DNA of 42,369 nucleotides, taken from contig JAJXTN010000009.1 of the NCBI GenBank assembly GCA_021783725.1, positions 1-42,369 of the forward strand. The letters are read 5' to 3'. This DNA comes from a bacterium (GTDB lineage: Bacteria; Patescibacteriota; Saccharimonadia; Saccharimonadales; UBA4665). How positions within the stretch are numbered: position 1 is the stretch's first letter; each line of letters begins with the position of its first letter. Made by a program: the position numbers and the translations under genes. Positions 1 to 6,704 of the stretch are shown in pieces. The notes under the pieces were generated by a model. The model made no database searches and had not been told where the DNA came from. It saw only the letters and a list, made by a program, of their open reading frames with translations.

Positions 1-642
1 GAGAATGTTAAAGAATTGCTAAGTGTGGCTCAAGAATATCAGGATGCTGGTTTGGCTGGATTCTTGGAAGAGGTGGCTCTAGTTAGTGATTTGGATGGGG
101 CTGATTTTGATGGTGATGCTGTCACGCTGATGACTCTGCACGCCGCCAAGGGTCTAGAGTTCCCGGTAGTTTTCATGACCGGTCTAGAAGAATCTATTTT
201 TCCGCACTCTAGAGCTTTGTATGATCAGTCTGAAATGGAGGAAGAACGTCGATTATGTTATGTCGGAATGACCCGAGCTCGCCAAGAATTATATATGATT
301 TATGCAAACAGTCGATTGCTATATGGCGGTATTCAGCATAATCCGCCGTCACGTTTTCTGTCAGAAATTGATAGCGAATTCCAAGCCTTAGTCGGCACCG
401 AGCCAACCTTTAACTTTTCGCCGGTCATGCCAACTTTGTCTAATAGTTTTCAACCATCAGCTACTAGTCTCCCCAAAGAACCGCGTTACGTTCCAGAATT
501 ATCTGAAGGCGATGGTGTTCGGCATCAACTTTTCGGTGTCGGTACGGTCATGGAGATTGAGGGCGAAACGGCCGTCATCTATTTCAAAGGTAAAGGTACT
601 CGCAAGCTGGACATCAGCTTTGCGCCCCTAGAAAAATTATGA
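1..642 (+). CDS. UvrD/PcrA-type ATP-dependent DNA helicase, C-terminal part
   Basis: Only the last 213 residues are inside the window; the reading frame is open at base 1, so the gene starts upstream. The piece holds the end of the second RecA-like domain of a superfamily 1A 3'-5' helicase. Visible are LHAAKGLEF (motif V region, about residue 47), LEESIFPH, and CYVGMTRAR (motif VI with its arginine finger, about residue 86). The last 50 residues (GDGVRHQLFGVGTVMEIEG...) match the Tudor-like tail of PcrA/UvrD, which contacts RNA polymerase in family members. The family unwinds DNA in nucleotide excision and mismatch repair and clears protein roadblocks. The stop codon overlaps the next start in ATGA, so translation is probably coupled. 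PcrA and UvrD cannot be told apart from this fragment. Confidence 0.93.
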   Translation, partial: ENVKELLSVAQEYQDAGLAGFLEEVALVSDLDGADFDGDAVTLMTLHAAKGLEFPVVFMTGLEESIFPHSRALYDQSEMEEERRLCYVGMTRARQELYMIYANSRLLYGGIQHNPPSRFLSEIDSEFQALVGTEPTFNFSPVMPTLSNSFQPSATSLPKEPRYVPELSEGDGVRHQLFGVGTVMEIEGETAVIYFKGKGTRKLDISFAPLEKL

Positions 643-1094
643 ACAAACTATGGCCATTTGTCGGCCGATTAGCTTTCTGGATTACTTGGCCGACTAACTG
701 GTTTTATCTACGCATCGGCAGTCGAACTAGAATAATAGTGACTTATCAAAACAGAGTACTAGTTGTTAAATCGTGGTTAGGTAATGGCAAATGGGGTTTA
801 CCCGGTGGTGGTCGGCATCGAGGCGAATCGGCGGTATCAGCTGTTCAACGTGAACTTTTGGAAGAAACGGGCATTAGTTTAGATCAATCAGCATTTAATT
901 TAATCGGTGATAGTGTGGGTTCATTTAATGGGCTTAACTACAAGTACAGTTTATTCATGGTCAATTTGGATAAACTGCCTGAGCTTAAACCTCCAGTTGG
1001 TGAAATCACGGCCATTCAATGGTTGAGTCGGGCTGAACTACTAGCTAATAGACCGACATCTGATCTGTTGGCGATGCTTGACCGATGGTCGTAA
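639..1094 (+). CDS. Nudix hydrolase
   Basis: A 151-residue protein with a complete Nudix box at residues 57-79 (G-x5-E-x7-REL-x-EE-x-GI), the metal-binding loop that hydrolyses nucleoside diphosphates linked to another group. The N-terminal 25 residues are hydrophobic and aromatic (WPFVGRLAFWITWP), perhaps a short amphipathic or membrane-associated segment. The substrate cannot be read from the sequence; members clean up oxidised nucleotides, ADP-ribose or coenzymes. The start overlaps the helicase stop by 4 nt (ATGA), which fixes the start and suggests one operon. Possible joint role in genome maintenance is inference from position only. Confidence 0.9.
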   Translation: MNKLWPFVGRLAFWITWPTNWFYLRIGSRTRIIVTYQNRVLVVKSWLGNGKWGLPGGGRHRGESAVSAVQRELLEETGISLDQSAFNLIGDSVGSFNGLNYKYSLFMVNLDKLPELKPPVGEITAIQWLSRAELLANRPTSDLLAMLDRWS

Positions 1095-1176
1095 CAGCTA
1101 GATTTTGCTACAATTAAGTAACAGATACAGCTAGCGGGTGTTACTGGTGGTTGAATAGCTGAAAAGTGGTTTATTG

Positions 1177-2466
1177 ATGCGTAGAAGATTTTTGAAACTA
1201 CAAGTTAGGCTGAAAAGGTTCCGTCGTGTCCGATTGCCACGTCATATTCGACGCTTCAAAATATTGAGTCGTCATCCGTATGCTGTGCCAATCATTACTT
1301 TTGCTGTACTTATCAGTCTGACGGCCGGTATTTACGCCATCGCCAAGCAGACCAATTCGTTGCCGACGGCATCAGGCTCGAACTTAGTAATTGTGGCCCA
1401 TGATCATATCGTTCAGACCGTACCGGCGCGCGCCAAAACCGTCGGTGAGCTGTTGAGTAAGATGCATATTCAACTTAGCCAGGGTGATGTCGTCGAGCCG
1501 GCTGTCACTACGCCCATCAATCAAGATCAATTCAGAATTAACGTTTACCGAGCGCTTCCAGTTGAAATTATTGATGGCGCTAATAAGACATTCACATTTA
1601 GCGCCGCCACGACTCCTCGGTCAATCGCCACTCAGGCTGGCAGTACTGTTTATCCCGAAGACACCGTTACTGATAATCCAACTCAAAATTTTCTGCTGAG
1701 CGGATCGATTGGTGAACAAGTAGTGATAAATCGCGCAACGCCAGTTAACCTGAATTTATACGGATCACCGCTAGCTATTCGTACGCATGCCGATACAGTC
1801 AAGGATTTGATTAAACAAAAGGGCATAGTACTGGCTCCTGATGATCAAGTTTCACCTAGCCAGGACACTCCATTGACGGCCAATATACAGGTTTTTATAT
1901 CTCGACATGGCACCAAGATTGAATCGGTGACTGAAACTATCGCCATGCCAATCCAGACGATTAATGATAATAGCTTGGCATACGGTACTAGTGCTGTTCG
2001 TCAGGTTGGATCTGCCGGTCAAAAAGTCACAACTTATCAGGATGAATTACGTAACGGCATTGTTGTCGGCCGGACGGTTATCCAATCAGTCGTTATCCAG
2101 CCAGCCGTGACTCAAATAGTCGTAATCGGTACTAGCTTGAGTGGTATTAAAGGCGATATGGCCTTGGCTGGTATTGCCCAAAGTGATTATGGCTATGTTG
2201 ATTATATCGTCAGTCATGAATCAGGCTGGTGCCCGACTAAGCCACAAGGAACATATGGCACCTGTCCACCGTACGCGGGCTATGTGCCCGCCACTGGTGG
2301 TTACGGACTGTGTCAATCGACTCCAGGTAGCAAAATGGCGACAGCTGGTGCCGACTGGGCGACTAACCCGATTACTCAATTGGAATGGTGCTCGGGCTAC
2401 GCCCAAGCCCGTTATGGTGGCTGGTATAACGCTTACACACACTGGTTGAGCTATCATAACTGGTAA
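1177..2466 (+). CDS. RpfB-like cell-wall hydrolase (DUF348, G5, lysozyme-like domain)
   Basis: A 429-residue protein with an Arg-rich cytoplasmic N-terminus, one membrane anchor (about residues 37-57, PIITFAVLISLTAGIYAIA) and a long extracellular part. After the anchor come DUF348-type repeats (VIVAHDHIVQTVPARAKTVGELLSK and a second copy near residue 200), a G5-like domain (about 245-315, ending VVIQPAVTQIVVIG) and a C-terminal lysozyme-like module (about 340-429) with SHESGW, two cysteines, YGLCQSTPGSKMA and W-rich motifs. This order equals that of RpfB-type resuscitation factors, muralytic enzymes that open peptidoglycan during growth. ATG 1177 was chosen; an adjacent TTG at 1174 is in frame. 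There is no good ribosome binding site. A TACAAT box at 1109-1114 may be the promoter. Confidence 0.85.
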   Translation: MRRRFLKLQVRLKRFRRVRLPRHIRRFKILSRHPYAVPIITFAVLISLTAGIYAIAKQTNSLPTASGSNLVIVAHDHIVQTVPARAKTVGELLSKMHIQLSQGDVVEPAVTTPINQDQFRINVYRALPVEIIDGANKTFTFSAATTPRSIATQAGSTVYPEDTVTDNPTQNFLLSGSIGEQVVINRATPVNLNLYGSPLAIRTHADTVKDLIKQKGIVLAPDDQVSPSQDTPLTANIQVFISRHGTKIESVTETIAMPIQTINDNSLAYGTSAVRQVGSAGQKVTTYQDELRNGIVVGRTVIQSVVIQPAVTQIVVIGTSLSGIKGDMALAGIAQSDYGYVDYIVSHESGWCPTKPQGTYGTCPPYAGYVPATGGYGLCQSTPGSKMATAGADWATNPITQLEWCSGYAQARYGGWYNAYTHWLSYHNW

Positions 2467-2473
2467 CATGAAT

Positions 2474-2533
2474 ACAGATAACAGATAACAGATAACAGAT
2501 AACAGATAACAGATAACAGATAACAGATAACAG
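2474..2533. repeat. 7-bp tandem repeat, about 8.6 copies of ACAGATA
   Basis: Eight perfect, uninterrupted ACAGATA units followed by a partial ACAG. It begins 7 nt after the RpfB-like stop codon and ends 10 nt before the -10 box of rsmA. The perfect identity of the units suggests slippage and variable copy number. Because it occupies the place of a -35 element, copy number could tune rsmA transcription; this is inference. Confidence 0.97.
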
Positions 2534-2542
2534 CTGAGCTGT

Positions 2543-2548
2543 TACAAT
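2543..2548 (+). promoter_or_regulatory. -10 box of rsmA (leaderless)
   Basis: TACAAT lies 7 nt before the rsmA ATG, so transcription would begin at about the start codon. No Shine-Dalgarno exists between them. The upstream region is the 7-bp tandem repeat. Confidence 0.6.
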
Positions 2549-2555
2549 TAGGGCA

Positions 2556-3350
2556 ATGGATAATTCACCCAAGAAGTCGCTTGGTCAGCACTGGTTGCAT
2601 GACCTTCAAGTCCTAGAAGACATTGCCGGCAGTGCCGATATCACACCGGCCGATACAGTCTTGGAAATTGGCTCGGGCTTGGGTACCTTAACCGCAGTGT
2701 TAGTCCAACAAGCCAAACAAGTTGTAGCCGTCGAGTTTGATGAACAATTAGCTCGGGAACTGCCTTCGCGGATTAGAGCTCAGAACCTAGAAGTAATTAA
2801 TCAAGATATCTTGCGTTTAGATTTCACGAAACTCCCAGCCGGCTACAAGATAGTTGCCAACATACCCTATTATTTGACTAGCAATTTGATCAGAGTAATT
2901 AGTGAAACGGCTAATCACCCGAGCATTGCCGTACTATTGGTCCAGAAAGAAGTCGCCGAAAGAGCCGCGGCCGAGCCTGGGGCAATGTCGATACTAAGTG
3001 TCACGGCTCAATATTTCTGGGAGGTTAGTCTTGGTAATGTTGTGCCGGCCAAGCTATTTACGCCTCCGCCTAAAGTTGATTCACAGGTATTGATATTGGT
3101 TAAGCGACCAAAGCTATTATTCAAAGCTGTTGATACGAAAATATTCTTCCAACTGGTTAAAGCTGGGTTTAGTCAGCGGCGCAAAACTTTATTGAACAGT
3201 TTGAGTGCTGGTTTGATGCTCGATAAAGAAGTAATCAAACAAATTTGTGAAACGGCCGGCATAGATACTGGTCGACGAGCTCAGTCTTTGAGTATCGAAG
3301 ATTGGCATAAATTGTACTTGGCTAACCTGAGTAGTCACATAGTTGAATAG
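2556..3350 (+). CDS. rsmA: 16S rRNA (adenine1518/1519-N6) dimethyltransferase RsmA/KsgA
   Basis: A 264-residue protein of normal family length. It uses S-adenosylmethionine to dimethylate two adjacent adenosines in the 3' terminal helix of 16S rRNA during late 30S assembly. Landmarks: KKSLGQHWL at the N-terminus, the SAM-binding EIGSGLGTLT (about 36-46), the acidic VEFD, and the catalytic NIPYYLTSNL motif (about 103). The C-terminal helical domain is present with FSQRRKTLLNSL. It stands alone, with a -10 box 7 nt upstream and no ribosome binding site. Confidence 0.96.
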   Translation: MDNSPKKSLGQHWLHDLQVLEDIAGSADITPADTVLEIGSGLGTLTAVLVQQAKQVVAVEFDEQLARELPSRIRAQNLEVINQDILRLDFTKLPAGYKIVANIPYYLTSNLIRVISETANHPSIAVLLVQKEVAERAAAEPGAMSILSVTAQYFWEVSLGNVVPAKLFTPPPKVDSQVLILVKRPKLLFKAVDTKIFFQLVKAGFSQRRKTLLNSLSAGLMLDKEVIKQICETAGIDTGRRAQSLSIEDWHKLYLANLSSHIVE

Positions 3351-3385
3351 TTTGATAGTCGGATAGTTAAGAGGGGTGGTCAGGG

Positions 3386-3419
3386 ACACTTGACTTGCTA
3401 AGTGTTGCAGGATTACACT
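3386..3419 (+). promoter_or_regulatory. marR promoter with an overlapping inverted repeat
   Basis: TTGACT (3390-3395) and TACACT (3414-3419) are 18 nt apart, a good sigma-70-like pair. ACACTT (3386-3391) and AAGTGT (3400-3405) form a dyad of 20 bp that covers the -35 box and half of the spacer, as expected for an autoregulatory MarR operator. The predicted transcription start falls on the second in-frame ATG at 3427. Confidence 0.5.
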
Positions 3420-3426
3420 AATGTTT

Positions 3427-3891
3427 ATGGGTCCAACCAATAATTTAACTTATCTTGTTGAACATCTTTCGGCGGTTATAGGTAAGCAGTCCGATCAAGT
3501 CTTGCAAGAGCAACTGGGCATCGGCTTGAGCCAATTTAAAATATTGATGGTGTTGGAATGGAATCCACGCGTCCAACAACAAACTATTGCCATGAGTCTT
3601 GGTCAGACAGAAGCTAGCATTAGCCGTCAGATTAAGCTCCTGGAATCGAAGGCTTTAGTGTCGGCTAGACCCGATCCACAGAATCGACGCAAGCATATTA
3701 CCGTGCCGACAACTTTGGGCATGCAAATAACCGAAGCGGCTAGTTCGATAATGCGACGCAGTTTTGGTCCAGAATATTCGTCGATTGGTGAAGATAAATT
3801 AATCCAGTTGATAGCTGGCCTACAGAATCTACACGACGTCGTTTGTCGACCGGGTAAACTCGGGGCTTGCGACCATCCGCTAGGTTTATAA
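3427..3891 (+). CDS. MarR family transcriptional regulator
   Basis: A winged helix-turn-helix protein of 154 residues. Helical dimerisation segments flank a DNA-binding core: LSQFKILMVLEWNPRVQQQTIAMSL, then the recognition helix QTEASISRQIKLLESKALV, and the wing with RPDPQNRRKHITVPTTLG, the characteristic D-x-R-x-R region. MarR proteins are dimeric regulators, usually repressors of their own operon, relieved by small ligands. An ATG at 3421 is also in frame, but the promoter places the transcript 5' end near 3427, so ATG 3427 is preferred as a leaderless start. Ligand and targets are unknown. It ends in LGACDHPLGL with two cysteines, which might sense redox state. Confidence 0.85.
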   Translation: MGPTNNLTYLVEHLSAVIGKQSDQVLQEQLGIGLSQFKILMVLEWNPRVQQQTIAMSLGQTEASISRQIKLLESKALVSARPDPQNRRKHITVPTTLGMQITEAASSIMRRSFGPEYSSIGEDKLIQLIAGLQNLHDVVCRPGKLGACDHPLGL

Positions 3892-3892
3892 A

Positions 3893-4144
3893 CTACTTCT
3901 CGCGATTTTTGATACTGTCGAGGTTTTCGTTGATAGCGTCTCGATAGTTTTCTAGGTCTTCAACCGTCATTAGGACAGCGCCGTTGATATCGATTTTATC
4001 TAAATGATCGCCGGTAGTTTTGCGGACTTGATAAAACAGTAAATTGACCATGCCGTTGGGGTTTATGGCCACCATCGTTCCATCGCAAGGTGCTAGCGGT
4101 ACTTGATAATTCATTTCAGTGTTGTCGTCGATTTGTATAGGCAT
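3893..4144 (-). CDS. Small conserved-looking hypothetical protein
   Basis: An 83-residue acidic protein on the minus strand whose stop lies 2 nt from the end of the marR gene (convergent). No family recognised. The sequence (MPIQIDDNTEMNYQVPLAPC...) has a beta-rich first half, a stretch NLLFYQVRKTTGDHLDKID and a C-terminal helix DLENYRDAINENLDSI, with no membrane segment. The start at 4144 is preferred over longer forms because TATAAT sits at 4156-4151 on the minus strand, 6 nt before the ATG, so the transcript should begin about there. A longer version would begin upstream of its own promoter. Confidence 0.6.
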   Translation of the reverse strand: MPIQIDDNTEMNYQVPLAPCDGTMVAINPNGMVNLLFYQVRKTTGDHLDKIDINGAVLMTVEDLENYRDAINENLDSIKNREK

Positions 4145-4150
4145 ACTTAT

Positions 4151-4156
4151 ATTATA
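4151..4156 (-). promoter_or_regulatory. -10 box TATAAT of the 83-residue gene
   Basis: A perfect TATAAT on the minus strand with its end 6 nt before the ATG at 4144. It is divergent from the ssrA promoter at 4191-4199, so the two promoters stand back to back within 50 bp. Confidence 0.55.
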
Positions 4157-4190
4157 CTCCCCACTAATACTGGTTATTCTTATCGAAAAG

Positions 4191-4199
4191 TGATATAAT
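4191..4199 (+). promoter_or_regulatory. Extended -10 promoter of the ssrA transcript
   Basis: TGATATAAT is a perfect extended -10 (TG-n-TATAAT). The -35 region is weak (TGGTTA about 4171). The predicted start near 4206 coincides with the first base of a 9-bp hairpin, supporting a structured RNA beginning there. Confidence 0.6.
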
Positions 4200-4205
4200 T
4201 GTTTT

Positions 4206-4350
4206 AATCGCAAGATACAACTTGCGATTCCTCAAAGTCACAATCCAAGGAGCGTTAAGCGACTGAATGTGACTTTGAGAGGAGAAACGTAGTTCTAGAT
4301 CGAAGCTTTTGCCGAAAGGCAAAACGAGATAGGAACGTACGTTTGGACGA
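4206..4350 (+). ncRNA. Structured RNA upstream of tmRNA (leader or separate small RNA)
   Basis: 145 nt between the promoter and ssrA with no coding capacity and three strong helices. H1: AATCGCAAG 4206-4214 with CTTGCGATT 4221-4229, 9 bp. H2: CTCAAAGTCACA 4231-4242 with TGTGACTTTGAG 4268-4279, 12 perfect pairs. H3: AAACGTA 4285-4291 with TACGTTT 4338-4344, continued by GTTC 4292-4295 with GAAC 4333-4336, and capped by TTTTGCC-GAAA-GGCAAAA (4307-4324), a GNRA tetraloop hairpin. It is not 5S, SRP, RNase P or 6S RNA by any motif I recognise. It may be a precursor leader removed from pre-tmRNA, or an independent RNA processed from the same transcript. Confidence 0.55.
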
Positions 4351-4912
4351 GGGGCTGACTTTTAAGCTCGACGTTGGACTTTATCGGTTAGATCAGCAGG
4401 TCGCTTGTCAGCGTGAGACCTACCTTAGGGTATTTTTTGTTAGCGAGCGCTCTAATTTATGTAACGAAAAGTTTTATTCGCAGAGAAGTATAGCGGTGCT
4501 ATACAGAACGAAGAATATAACTTTGGAGTCATAAATTTGAGTGCACAGCAATAAATAAATATCGTAAGGTAGGTCTCTAATAGGCAAAATTTGTAACTGC
4601 AAACGCTTTTACTCGCGCAATGAACAAGCTAGCCAGTGTTTTCACTGCTCCTAGCTATGCATTCGCAACAGCTTAAGTCTAAAACCTTAAGCCGCGCCGC
4701 GCATGACTTCAGATAGTGCAAAGGTGCGTCATATATTTCTGGACGCTCACGCTGAACTGTCCTAGCAGTGTGCTAAGACTTTAGGATTGCTACGACGAGA
4801 TGTTTGTTCGTTTCGATACTCGTCGTTTAAGACACCAAAACGAACTAAACCTGTAGATGACTAACCATCGATAAACCGACGGACGCGGGGGCGGTACCCG
4901 CCAGCTCCACCA
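4351..4912 (+). ncRNA. ssrA: tmRNA (transfer-messenger RNA)
   Basis: tmRNA rescues stalled ribosomes and tags the product for proteolysis, with SmpB and EF-Tu. The 5' end GGGGCTG (4351-4357) pairs with CAGCTCC (4902-4908) in a 7-bp acceptor stem that includes G3:U70, the alanine identity pair, followed by ACCA. The long P2 helix is seen as TTTATC/GATAAA and GGTTAG/CTAACC. The resume codon is GCA at 4599; 25 codons (ANAFTRAM...SYAFATA) run to TAA 4674-4676. Helix P5 (GCTTAAG 4671-4677 with CTTAAGC 4686-4692) spans the stop as in E. coli. The last pseudoknot is clear: CGACGAG 4793-4799 with CTCGTCG 4819-4825, loop GTTCGTTT 4806-4813 with AAACGAAC 4838-4845. Length 562 nt is long, with the tag starting at nt 249. 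The 3' end is the left attachment site of the integrated element. Confidence 0.93.
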
Positions 4913-6446
4913 TATTGCTAAAATTGACCTCATCGAGGTCTTTTTTATTTGTTCCTAATCTGTAGATTGAGCTCAATTTGAGGGGGTGAACACTTGCGGC
5001 ATTATCCATATAAATTTTTCCATTAAATAGAATTTGTTCACCCCTCTTCATGTTTTCCCAGCTTAGTTCCCACCATTTCTCCCGTAACCTATCTACGAAA
5101 TCAATAGCAAACCCAACGAATCCCTCTGACTCTAAGTCGACATCTTTTACTTGGTGGATTTGTAATTCCACTTCGCTCAGTTCATTGTTATAGTCTTTGA
5201 GTAGTTTGCCAAGATTGCCTTTAATAATATCGTCTTTCTCTGTAGCATATGATTCAGCTACACCCTTTATCTTTTTTTCGATTGCTGTCCGGTTAACTTC
5301 TAGCGTATTCAATCTCTGAGCCACTGAACCCCTCTGATTCTTCCAGACCTTTATAAGTGCATCCTTGAAGCTTTTTCGGTCAGGAATGAACTGTAGGCTG
5401 TCCATGTAGCTGGAGAAGGCGTTCTCTACAACCTCACGCCCCATGCGCTTTCTGCAGTCACGGCAGTCGTATACGGGTTGCGAGACTCTCTGCTTGCCAC
5501 TCGGACGCTTGCCTGGATTTCTGTGGTGACCACAAAACTTCTCATAGCCGCCAAGCCCTTCGCATTCTTTATGACGTAGTAAGTTGCCAAGCATAAACTC
5601 AGGGTTATGCTCGTATCTAAAACGTGGATTTCGTTTTTTCAGTATGGACACCAAGATGGCATGCTCGCGCTTTGATAGAAGCGGTACATGTAGCCCAGGT
5701 ATATTTTCTGGCCAGCCTGGCTTATTTATATTAATGATACCGCAGTAGTAGGTATCTACTATGAATTCACTATAGTGGTCAATATCTAGCTTATTGCCAC
5801 CCTTGGTTCTATAGCCATTTTCGTTCATCCAGGTGATAGCTTGTTCTGGTGTATGATTTTTGTAAATAATGAGATGACAGCCCTCTTTTAGAAGAGAAAA
5901 ACGCGGCTCATCCGGAATATGTAAACCATCTCTAGCGTCAGTTCTTTTATAGCCTGCATGGGGGTAGAACGGGTAGTAGCCAAGCCCGACACGATTCCGC
6001 ATACGTTCTGTTGCGAGGCTCGACTTTTCTTCATTTTCCATTTCTGCTTGTACGAGCTTCTCTACTCGTTTTAGGAAAGTCCCCGGGTCAGTTCCGTTAA
6101 GCTCTTGTTGGCTCGGGTCGCAAAAAATCAACCTAACTCCGTAATTAATCTGCAAATCAAGCATGTAATACGTTAGGTATTCTGCTTCACGTCCAAGCCG
6201 ATTGACTCTGTCGAACAGAATATACTTAATCTTCTTGTTAGTTCGACAGAGATTCTTGGCTTCTACTAGGTCCTTGCGTTTAAGGTTTTTGCCTTTCTTG
6301 CTGGAAGTATGGAGGGCCCATTTCTTGACAATAGGAACTCCCAGTTCCTCGGCCATTGCCTGCACGTTTACGCCTTGAATGTCGAGACTATTGCTTAACA
6401 GCTGCTCTTTAGATGAAACACGACAAAGTGCAAGGGCTTCATCCAT
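4845..6446 (-). CDS. Large serine recombinase (integrase)
   Basis: 533 residues. The N-terminal resolvase domain begins ALCRVSSKEQ, with the nucleophilic serine in the R-V-S-S motif, followed by the conserved arginine motif FDRVNRLGR (about 92-100). A recombinase domain (about 165-260; GYYPFYPHAGYKR, GYRTKGG) and a zinc ribbon (CEGLGGYEKFCGHH ... YDCRDC, about 320-355) follow, then a coiled-coil region (about 385-440). The family inserts circular DNA at an att site by double-strand cleavage through 5'-phosphoserine links. ATG 6446 is chosen because TTGAGG lies 6 nt upstream; a longer frame to 6494 has no ribosome binding site. The last 19 residues or so (after MVELAGT) are antisense to tmRNA and belong to the host side of attL, so the tail differs in the excised form. 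Confidence 0.93.
   Translation of the reverse strand: MDEALALCRVSSKEQLLSNSLDIQGVNVQAMAEELGVPIVKKWALHTSSKKGKNLKRKDLVEAKNLCRTNKKIKYILFDRVNRLGREAEYLTYYMLDLQINYGVRLIFCDPSQQELNGTDPGTFLKRVEKLVQAEMENEEKSSLATERMRNRVGLGYYPFYPHAGYKRTDARDGLHIPDEPRFSLLKEGCHLIIYKNHTPEQAITWMNENGYRTKGGNKLDIDHYSEFIVDTYYCGIININKPGWPENIPGLHVPLLSKREHAILVSILKKRNPRFRYEHNPEFMLGNLLRHKECEGLGGYEKFCGHHRNPGKRPSGKQRVSQPVYDCRDCRKRMGREVVENAFSSYMDSLQFIPDRKSFKDALIKVWKNQRGSVAQRLNTLEVNRTAIEKKIKGVAESYATEKDDIIKGNLGKLLKDYNNELSEVELQIHQVKDVDLESEGFVGFAIDFVDRLREKWWELSWENMKRGEQILFNGKIYMDNAASVHPLKLSSIYRLGTNKKDLDEVNFSNMVELAGTAPASVGLSMVSHLQV
4893..4908 (+). repeat. attL core (left direct repeat in ssrA)
   Basis: GGTACCCGCCAGCTCC, identical to 10939-10954. 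It contains the T-stem 3' strand and acceptor 3' strand of tmRNA and a GGTACC palindrome. Sequence to the left is host; sequence to the right (ACCATATTGC...) should be element-derived if crossover is inside the core. Confidence 0.88.
4926..4946 (+). terminator. Element-supplied terminator for ssrA
   Basis: GACCTC-ATC-GAGGTC followed by TTTTTT, 13 nt after the tmRNA CCA. It lies inside the element and inside the antisense coding region of the integrase, so the element brings a new terminator for the host tmRNA. Confidence 0.75.
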
Positions 6447-6452
6447 GATTTG

Positions 6453-6553
6453 CCTCAACAGTATAGACGGCAGCCCAAGGGTACGGCTCGGCATGAGCGT
6501 AGTCAGACCGCCGTCTATAAATTTGAGGTGTGTTCGTAAGTAGCATGCCGAGC
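6453..6553 (-). promoter_or_regulatory. Integrase mRNA leader with interlocked inverted repeats over the Shine-Dalgarno
   Basis: Inverted repeat 1: CCTCAAcagTATAGACGGC (6453-6471) with GCCGTCTATAaatTTGAGG (6510-6528), 16 pairs around 3 unpaired bases per side. On the minus-strand mRNA the 3' arm ends in TTGAGG, the ribosome binding site of the integrase, so this helix would hide it. Inverted repeat 2: GCTCGGCATG (6486-6495) with CATGCCGAGC (6544-6553), 10 perfect pairs. One arm of repeat 2 lies in the loop of repeat 1 and the other outside it, so the two make a pseudoknot or compete. Confidence 0.65.
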
Positions 6554-6677
6554 TTTCCCTTGTTGATTACCTAATTTGATTCTACAGTCGTTTCCTCGTA
6601 TATGCCATACAACCACAAGCAGAACTCCTCAAGGTCTGCTTGTTCAAAAGATTGGTTGCTACTCATAAATTTGCATA

Positions 6678-6704
6678 TAAAAAACCGCCTGCTGGCGCAA
6701 GCGG
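6678..6704 (-). terminator. Intrinsic terminator after the terminase-like gene
   Basis: On the minus strand CCGCTTG-cgccag-CAGGCGG (one G-U pair) is followed by a run of seven T. It ends transcription of the 145-residue gene before the integrase leader, so the two minus-strand genes are separate units. The remaining 6554-6820 holds an 8-bp hairpin (CAAGCAGA 6616-6623 with TCTGCTTG 6635-6642) and no gene that I can support. Confidence 0.7.

Noticed and set aside
2474-2533. A CRISPR array or spacer-like repeat
   Set aside because: The units are 7 bp, directly adjacent and without spacers; no cas gene is present.
4894-4956. Integrase residues ending MVELAGTAPAS as a conserved protein motif
   Set aside because: This string is the antisense reading of the tmRNA 3' end, a well-known source of false similarity; it is a consequence of integration, not a domain.
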